Below, piece by piece: positions 16,391-21,716 of a stretch of 21,716 bases of DNA. Below the pieces are notes generated by a model that saw only the letters and a program-made list of their open reading frames with translations, made no database searches and was not told the DNA's origin. Source of the stretch: JANQTF01 sp036835375 (GTDB lineage Bacteria; Bacteroidota; Bacteroidia; J057); the NCBI GenBank assembly GCA_036835375.1, contig DAITMB010000087.1, positions 1 through 21,716 on the forward strand. The letters are read 5' to 3'. How positions within the stretch are numbered: the first letter of the stretch is position 1; each line of letters opens with the position of its first letter. Made by a program: the position numbers and the translations under genes.

Positions 16391-18496
16391 ATGAATATCT
16401 CCCTGAAGCAACCACAGTTCTTACATAATGCCGGGCGAAAGCTCGTCAACGAAGACTTTATTTATCCAGTCGCTGGAACGGCTACGAATACGTCGAACCT
16501 GTTCATTGTCAGCGACGGCGATCGGGGTACCAGCAAGAACGACGACGGCAACACCGCAGCTCAAATGGTGGCTATGGGGATCGCCACACACTTTGGCAAC
16601 GTCGTCAAAGATGCCGACCTCGACCTCGATCAGCTGGAGCAAGGAGTGACCAACGCGGCGGGATCGCTGATGAAGTACCTCATGCGTGTGACTGACTCGG
16701 AAGGGATATCCGCCTCATTTGCCTTGGTACACTTCGGAACGACTCGCGTGACTTTGGCTTGGCTGGGTGACAGCAGGGTGTACTATTATAACAGTCATCT
16801 CAAACAAATCAACAGCTCTGATCAATGGGACCAAGATCTCGGGACGCCAGAACCCCATGCCCGAATCAACGGCGTGGCAACACCTCCCAAGGTGCGAATG
16901 AAGTATTTTGCTTTCCAGGATTTACATCCTGGCGATTACTTTTTCCTCGCCTCCAGTGGCATGGATCAAGAGATCAACAGCCAAAGCTTGAAGTATGTGT
17001 TCGGTGCCGGCAAGACTGCCATTTCAGAGGCGACGCCGGAGGAGCTGCTCAAGGAAATTTCTAATTTGGCAGAGAATGGCTCACTTCAGGAAAACTATTC
17101 TTGCTACTTGATCCCTGTTGCCGAAGTCACCGTCCAGCCTACAACGACGGGAACACCACAGGGCGCGAACGCCACCACTGCCCTGCCAGTGCTCGCGGGG
17201 GGGCAAGAACAAGACAGAGAGGATCGATTGAGCAACTTTTTGAAATGGGGTTTTGGGGGCGCTTTAGCCATATTAGTCGTCACCTTGCTGGTCATCGCCT
17301 TCCTCGAATCGCGCGATAAACCGTTTCAGAATCTCATGGCCCAAGGAGACAGCCTTCTGCAAGCAGGCGGTGAGGCTAATCTCAACAGCAATTTCTCACT
17401 CGCCACCAAAGAATTTCGGTTGGCAGGGCAAATCTTCGATAGCGCAGCTACCTTGGCGAGCACCGCATCTGAAAAGAAGTGGGTGGACTCTATGCAAAAT
17501 CGATTGAGCGCTTTCATGGCGACCAACAATCCTGGTATGGAGCTAGAAGAGCTTCCCCTCGATCAGTTGACCCTGACTCCCAGCCAATATCTCAAAAACG
17601 GTAATAAGTTCATGGAAGAAGGCAATCACTTCGCAGCCCTTCAAGCCTTTCGAAATGCTCAGCGCCTGCTGAAAGAAAAGCCAGATCCTTCCCTAGAGCT
17701 GCCAAAAATGCAAATGGCAGAAGCATACCTTCGGGTAGGTAATGCACTATATCTCCAAGATAATCGTAACTGCGAACTCATCCTCGACTTGTATGACAAT
17801 GCTTATGCGATATATCAACCCGCTGACAGCTCTTCGCCAAACTGGTTTCAGCAAGCAGATGTCAATCGGGAAGTATGCAAAAATATCCTTGCGGCAGCTG
17901 ATACCAGCACGCGGAGTCGTGGCCTTCCCAGCGCATCTGATTTTCTCGCAGATGCGACCCGTGAGCCTGTAAGCAACCCTTCTGCTGCAAACAGGCGCCA
18001 GGCGCCACCTTCCATGGCGACCACTCCCCCTGCGCCCGCCAACAACTCTGCTGCATCCACTGCCAACCAACGGACCCGGGGTATGGATCCGGCACCGAGT
18101 GCCCAGCAAATGGCCGATCTTAAGCGTAATCTCTCCGATGGAAAAAGACAATACATCGAAGCCAAGGAGCAAAACTCTGCTTTCCTGTATCGCTCTAGCG
18201 CTGATAAACTAGAGCGGGCTGGAAAAGCGCTGGATGGGCCGGGTGCTTACCTCCTTGCCTATATGTATCACAGCGGATTGGGCGTGGCGAACGATGAGGC
18301 CAAAGCCCTTCAATACGCCCAGCAATCTGCACGTGCCAATTGGCCAGCGGGCCAGTATTTGTATGGCTTTCTGTTGCTGGAACGCAGAAATCATCGCGAT
18401 ACGACTACTGCCGTGGTCTCTCTGCGCAATGCTGCCAGCCAGTTCTATAACGATGCAGTCATTAAATTGGATCAACTCGGAATTCCGGTAAGATGA
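16391..18496 (+). CDS. PP2C-like domain / TM / Sel1-repeat protein, probably degenerate phosphatase
   Basis: A 701-residue fusion. Residues ~8-245 match a PP2C-type Ser/Thr phosphatase: RKLVNEDF (Glu21-Asp22), VSDGDRG (Asp42-Gly43), LAWLGDSRVYYY (Asp127) and a final YSCYLIPV strand. Two metal-binding positions differ from the canonical set: the usual SDG is SSG (Ser189) and the usual DN is EN (Glu234). The GTT motif is also replaced by SAS. One membrane span follows at ~287-305 (GFGGALAILVVTLLVIAFLE), then helical TPR-like segments (~320-500), a Pro/Ala/Asn/Ser-rich linker (~510-573) and Sel1-like repeats at ~610-700 (GAYLLAYMYHSGLGVANDEA). With the PP2C part inside, the repeat part would face the periplasm. 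The stop overlaps the dctQ start (ATGA, 18493-18496). Weak activity, metal switching or a pseudo-enzyme sensor are all possible. Confidence 0.85.
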   Translation: MNISLKQPQFLHNAGRKLVNEDFIYPVAGTATNTSNLFIVSDGDRGTSKNDDGNTAAQMVAMGIATHFGNVVKDADLDLDQLEQGVTNAAGSLMKYLMRVTDSEGISASFALVHFGTTRVTLAWLGDSRVYYYNSHLKQINSSDQWDQDLGTPEPHARINGVATPPKVRMKYFAFQDLHPGDYFFLASSGMDQEINSQSLKYVFGAGKTAISEATPEELLKEISNLAENGSLQENYSCYLIPVAEVTVQPTTTGTPQGANATTALPVLAGGQEQDREDRLSNFLKWGFGGALAILVVTLLVIAFLESRDKPFQNLMAQGDSLLQAGGEANLNSNFSLATKEFRLAGQIFDSAATLASTASEKKWVDSMQNRLSAFMATNNPGMELEELPLDQLTLTPSQYLKNGNKFMEEGNHFAALQAFRNAQRLLKEKPDPSLELPKMQMAEAYLRVGNALYLQDNRNCELILDLYDNAYAIYQPADSSSPNWFQQADVNREVCKNILAAADTSTRSRGLPSASDFLADATREPVSNPSAANRRQAPPSMATTPPAPANNSAASTANQRTRGMDPAPSAQQMADLKRNLSDGKRQYIEAKEQNSAFLYRSSADKLERAGKALDGPGAYLLAYMYHSGLGVANDEAKALQYAQQSARANWPAGQYLYGFLLLERRNHRDTTTAVVSLRNAASQFYNDAVIKLDQLGIPVR

Positions 18497-19035
18497 TCCG
18501 CCAAGGGGTATCTTCTCTGATTGCGCTGGGAGGAGCTATTTCCGATTTTTTCGGAAAAGCGGTCTCTTGGCTCAATCCTTTGTTGATTCTCTTGATCATG
18601 GCAGACGTCTTCGGACGATATTTCCTCCAGCGTAGCGCAGTGTGGATTGGAGAACTGGAATGGATGATCTTCGCCGCGATGTTTCTGCTAGGAGCAGCTT
18701 ATACCATGAACGCAGATCAGCATGTTCGGGTAGATGTGTTTTACCAAAAATGGTCCCCTAAACGGAAAGCGCTGATTAATTTACTCGGACATGCCTGTCT
18801 GATGCTACCGCTTTGCTTGTTTCTCATTCCGCCAGCATGGGACTACGCCCTTCGGTCTTGGGAAATTCGCGAGGCATCGGGTGATCCTGGTGGCATGGCA
18901 GCCATCTATCCTGTCAAGACGCTGATCCCTCTAGCTTTTGTCTTGCTCCTGATTCAATCAGTAGCTGAAATCTTGTCTTCGCTCCGGATTTTCTTTCCTT
19001 CCGCCGCGGATCAATCGCTTCGACATGCACCCTGA
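18493..19035 (+). CDS. dctQ: TRAP transporter small permease (DctQ family)
   Basis: A 180-residue membrane protein with four predicted spans (about 25-43, 52-72, 92-115 and 140-165), the normal size and topology for the small subunit of TRAP transporters. The signature GELEWMIFAAMFLLGAAYTM followed by DQHVRVDVFY is typical. DctQ binds the large permease DctM to form a sodium-driven importer of organic acids or related solutes that are delivered by a periplasmic binding protein. Its ATG overlaps the stop of the PP2C-like/Sel1 gene and its 3' end overlaps dctM by 11 bp, so the three are almost certainly co-translated. No binding-protein gene lies in the window. Confidence 0.92.
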   Translation: MIRQGVSSLIALGGAISDFFGKAVSWLNPLLILLIMADVFGRYFLQRSAVWIGELEWMIFAAMFLLGAAYTMNADQHVRVDVFYQKWSPKRKALINLLGHACLMLPLCLFLIPPAWDYALRSWEIREASGDPGGMAAIYPVKTLIPLAFVLLLIQSVAEILSSLRIFFPSAADQSLRHAP

Positions 19036-20398
19036 ATTGGCATTTCTGCTTTTTGGGCTCATCTTTTTCCTGGTCCTTGCGGGCTTTCCCGTTGCCTTTA
19101 CCCTTGGAGGTGTCTCCCTCCTCTTTGGGTTATTCACCTTAGATCCTCATTTTCTGGCCCTGATTCCCAGCCGTATTATGGGCATCATGTCAAACTTTGT
19201 GCTGCTGGCAGTACCGCTCTTTGTCTTTATGGGTGTGATACTGGAGAAGTCAGGGATTGCAGCCAGAATGCTCAATGTGATGGGGTTGTTGTTTGGACGG
19301 ATGCGCGGCGGACTTGCCATCTCGGTGGTCATTGTGGGCGCACTACTGGCCGCCTCTACTGGTATTGTCGGCGCTACCGTCATTACCATGGGCTTGATCA
19401 GCCTGCCGACGATGCTCCGGCGAGGATATCAAGCCGAATTGGCTACTGGGACCATTGCCGCCTCGGGAACATTGGGACAGATCATCCCTCCTTCGATCTT
19501 GCTGGTGTTGTTGGGCAGTGTGTTGCAAGTCGAGGTGGGGGCCCTTTTTAAAGCAGCATTGCTGCCGGGTTCCCTGCTTGTGGTGGCCTACATGATCTAT
19601 ATTGCAGTCTTGGCACACTTTCGGCCTCACTTGGCCCCTGCGATTCCTTTGGAAGAAGTAAGTGCATTTAGAAACCGGGATCGATTCACTTTTGTGAAAG
19701 ACATCTCTGTGGCGTTTTTCCTGCCACTCCTCTTGATCCTGGCGGTACTTGGAAGCATTTTTGCGGGCTTGGCTTCTCCCACAGAAGCAGCAGCTGTAGG
19801 CGCTTTTGGTGCCAGCTTGCTCACCATAGGTGTAGCTAGGAAAGAACGAAAAAATAGTTGGAAAATCATTCGGGAAGTAGCGCAGGAGACGACACGAGTC
19901 AGTAGCATGGTTTTCTTTATCATCATCGGTGCAGGAATTTTTTCGCTGGTATTCAGGAGATTAGGGGGTGAAACGTATCTGATCCATGTGATTCAACAAG
20001 CTGAATTCAGCCCGGCAGCTTTCCTCGCCGTGGTGATGATCACGATTTTCCTTGCTGGTTTTTTTATTGACTTCATCGAAATTATTTACATCATCGTGCC
20101 TGTAGTAGCACCCATCTTTGTGGCTTTCATCGCAGCCGGAGAACCGATGTTTGAGGCCACGCAGGTTGGGTCAGTCAATCACGGATTGATCTGGATCGGA
20201 ATATTGATCGCGATGAATTTGCAAACTTCCTTCCTCAGCCCACCGTTTGGATTTGCGTTATTCTATCTCAAAGGAGTCTCTCCGCCAGAGATCAGCACTG
20301 GGATGTTGTACCGCGGCATTGTACCATTTATTTTGATTCAGATCGCTGTGCTTCTTCTCGTGATCTTCGTCCCCAGGCTGGCTTTGCTTTGGTTGTGA
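19025..20398 (+). CDS. dctM: TRAP transporter large permease (DctM family)
   Basis: A 457-residue, highly hydrophobic protein of the size and multi-span layout (about 12 spans) of the TRAP large permease, which carries the translocation path. Family segments include LAGFPVAFTLGG, LLAVPLFVFMGVILEKSGIA, SGTLGQIIPPSILLVLLGSV, GLASPTEAAAVGAFGA and NLQTSFLSPPFGFALFYLKG. It is of the type that pairs with DctP-family binding proteins rather than the fused QM proteins seen with TAXI systems, since dctQ is separate. The ATG at 19025 lies inside the end of dctQ. The substrate cannot be read from the permease. Confidence 0.93.
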   Translation: MHPELAFLLFGLIFFLVLAGFPVAFTLGGVSLLFGLFTLDPHFLALIPSRIMGIMSNFVLLAVPLFVFMGVILEKSGIAARMLNVMGLLFGRMRGGLAISVVIVGALLAASTGIVGATVITMGLISLPTMLRRGYQAELATGTIAASGTLGQIIPPSILLVLLGSVLQVEVGALFKAALLPGSLLVVAYMIYIAVLAHFRPHLAPAIPLEEVSAFRNRDRFTFVKDISVAFFLPLLLILAVLGSIFAGLASPTEAAAVGAFGASLLTIGVARKERKNSWKIIREVAQETTRVSSMVFFIIIGAGIFSLVFRRLGGETYLIHVIQQAEFSPAAFLAVVMITIFLAGFFIDFIEIIYIIVPVVAPIFVAFIAAGEPMFEATQVGSVNHGLIWIGILIAMNLQTSFLSPPFGFALFYLKGVSPPEISTGMLYRGIVPFILIQIAVLLLVIFVPRLALLWL

Positions 20399-20491
20399 GT
20401 CAAGAAAATGGGATGCACTTTTGTGCTAGATCTTGAAATGACAGGCCGCATGGCTGTATGTGAAAGGATGAGATGATATGATGATCGAGCT

Positions 20492-21631
20492 ATGCTGAAC
20501 ACAGAAGGGCGCCTATTTCGTTTTACTACTTTTGGAGAATCCCACGGAGAGGGAATTGGCGTGGTACTGGATGGCTTGCCATCAGGGATTCCACTGGACT
20601 TTGATTTTATCCAGTCTGAGCTAGATCGACGCAAACCCGGAACCAGCCGGATCACGACCCAGCGGAAAGAATCGGATCGTTTTCAGCTCCTTTCCGGCCA
20701 TTTTGAAGGAAAGACGACTGGCACTCCCCTCGCCTGCTGGGTCCCGAATGAAAATGCGCGCTCTGCGGATTACGACCACATTGCCACCGCTTTTCGCCCT
20801 TCTCACGCTGATTATACCTATCTGGCCAAATATGGCATCCGAGATCATCGGGGTGGCGGAAGGTCCTCTGCTCGGGAGACCATTGGGCGTGTGTTTGCCG
20901 GGGCAGTAGCTAAATTGTTGTTGCGAGCGGTGAGCGACATGAAAATCGAAGCGTGGGTCACGCAGATCCACACCATTCGGCTCAGCACCGAGCCAATGCA
21001 TATGGACTTGGTCAGTGAAGCTGCTCAAGCGGTGAGGTGCCCAGATGATGCGGTTGCAGAGGCGATGTATCAGCGAATCGACGAAGCCAGGAGAGCTGGT
21101 GATTCTGTGGGGGGCGTGATCGCCTGTCGTGTCCAAGGAATGCCTCCCGGACTTGGCGAGCCGATTTATGACAAGTTGGAAGCCCGGCTAGCCTCCGCCA
21201 TGATGGGCATCAATGCAGTCAAAGGGTTTGAGATCGGTAGTGGATTCGAAGGAAGCAGCCTGTATGGATCTGAACACAACGACGCATTTTATCGCGACGA
21301 TGAGCGGATCAGAACCAAGACCAATCGCTCCGGAGGGGTTCAGGGCGGGATTTCAAACGGTGAAAATCTCCTTTTCCGTGTAGCCTTCAAGCCAACAGCG
21401 ACCCTGATGCAACCTGTGGACACCCTCGATAGCCAAGGGAATCCCACTGTCTTACCAGGAAAGGGACGCCATGATCCCTGTGTAGTGCCTCGGGCGGTGC
21501 CGATTGTGGAAGCGATGTGCGCCACGGTATTGGCTGATTTGCTATTACTTCACAGAGCCAAAACATTTCCAAACCTTTTTGCGTCTGAGAAAAGAAATTC
21601 AAACACGGACATGCCATACTTTCTTCTCTAG
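20492..21631 (+). CDS. aroC: Chorismate synthase
   Basis: A 379-residue enzyme of the normal length that removes phosphate from 5-enolpyruvylshikimate-3-phosphate to make chorismate, using reduced FMN, the last common step to the aromatic amino acids. Signatures are TFGESHGEGIG (Gly15-Gly19, catalytic His18), FRPSHADYTY (His105), DHRGGGRSSARET (119-130), AMMGINAVKGFEIGSGF, RSGGVQGGISNG and GRHDPCVVPRAVPIVEAM (Asp328). The ATG at 20492 gives the standard MLNTEGRLFRFTTFGESHG start. It lies 93 bp after dctM with no clear terminator between, so read-through is possible, but nothing else links it functionally to the transporter. It has no relation to the aromatic decarboxylase at the other end of the window beyond shared chemistry. 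Confidence 0.97.
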   Translation: MLNTEGRLFRFTTFGESHGEGIGVVLDGLPSGIPLDFDFIQSELDRRKPGTSRITTQRKESDRFQLLSGHFEGKTTGTPLACWVPNENARSADYDHIATAFRPSHADYTYLAKYGIRDHRGGGRSSARETIGRVFAGAVAKLLLRAVSDMKIEAWVTQIHTIRLSTEPMHMDLVSEAAQAVRCPDDAVAEAMYQRIDEARRAGDSVGGVIACRVQGMPPGLGEPIYDKLEARLASAMMGINAVKGFEIGSGFEGSSLYGSEHNDAFYRDDERIRTKTNRSGGVQGGISNGENLLFRVAFKPTATLMQPVDTLDSQGNPTVLPGKGRHDPCVVPRAVPIVEAMCATVLADLLLLHRAKTFPNLFASEKRNSNTDMPYFLL

Positions 21632-21716
21632 TGCTTGCGGAACTAAGTAATTGACCAGATTAAACGCAGCCATTGTTTCGTGGGAAAAGGAAGAAAGGCC
21701 GAGCATAGCGAGCTAT

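Noticed and set aside
16179..16428. Short frames on both strands upstream of the PP2C-like gene
   Set aside because: They overlap each other and the PP2C-like start, and show no conserved motif or signal.
20399..20491. GATGA/ATGAT-rich run before aroC
   Set aside because: Short, imperfect and low complexity; consistent with chance.

Overview
The window looks like chromosomal DNA of a Bacteroidota bacterium of moderate GC content. The evidence is the long TPR-repeat protein paired with an outer-membrane beta-barrel, the HU(CCDC81-type)/SPOR membrane protein, several secreted or lipoprotein precursors, a DUF4377-like lipoprotein, starts that mostly lack a strong Shine-Dalgarno sequence, and the style of the PP2C protein. 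A finer placement (Saprospiria/Cytophagia-like) is only a guess. I see no tRNA, rRNA, CRISPR array, insertion sequence or prophage.

Layout. 1-320 (-): the start of a DUF4377-like lipoprotein gene cut by the window edge. 526-4118 (+): an aromatic-amino-acid decarboxylase and a secreted penicillin-acylase-family Ntn hydrolase, coupled by an ATGA overlap. 4301-4747 (+): a small lipoprotein followed by a strong terminator. 4866-5267 (-): a single-domain response regulator. 5477-6619 (-): a cystathionine gamma-synthase/lyase, divergent from an EcsC-family protein at 6725-7618 (+). 8218-14326 (+): an apparent operon of a 1038-residue TPR protein, an outer-membrane beta-barrel, and an HU-TM-SPOR protein. 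14526-15488 (+): an exported protein made of three SPOR repeats. 15489-15832: an intergenic region with two perfect TTATCCACA (DnaA-box) sequences 19 bp apart. 15833-16024 (+): a 63-residue small protein with its own terminator. 16391-20398 (+): a PP2C-like/TM/Sel1 protein overlapping TRAP transporter dctQ, which overlaps dctM. 20492-21631 (+): chorismate synthase aroC.

How the genes may work together. The 8218-15488 block encodes envelope proteins: periplasmic TPR scaffold, outer-membrane barrel, a possible DNA-to-peptidoglycan tether (HU inside, SPOR outside) and a three-SPOR periplasmic protein. Paired DnaA boxes follow directly. A chromosome-envelope tethering module is the most attractive hypothesis here, but it is inference. 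The second unusual unit is the PP2C-like/TM/Sel1 protein translationally coupled to TRAP permeases with no substrate-binding protein nearby. Its PP2C domain lacks two canonical metal ligands, which suggests a sensor or pseudo-phosphatase rather than a normal enzyme. The decarboxylase/acylase pair suggests coupled metabolism of N-acylated aromatic amino acids or amines, also inference.
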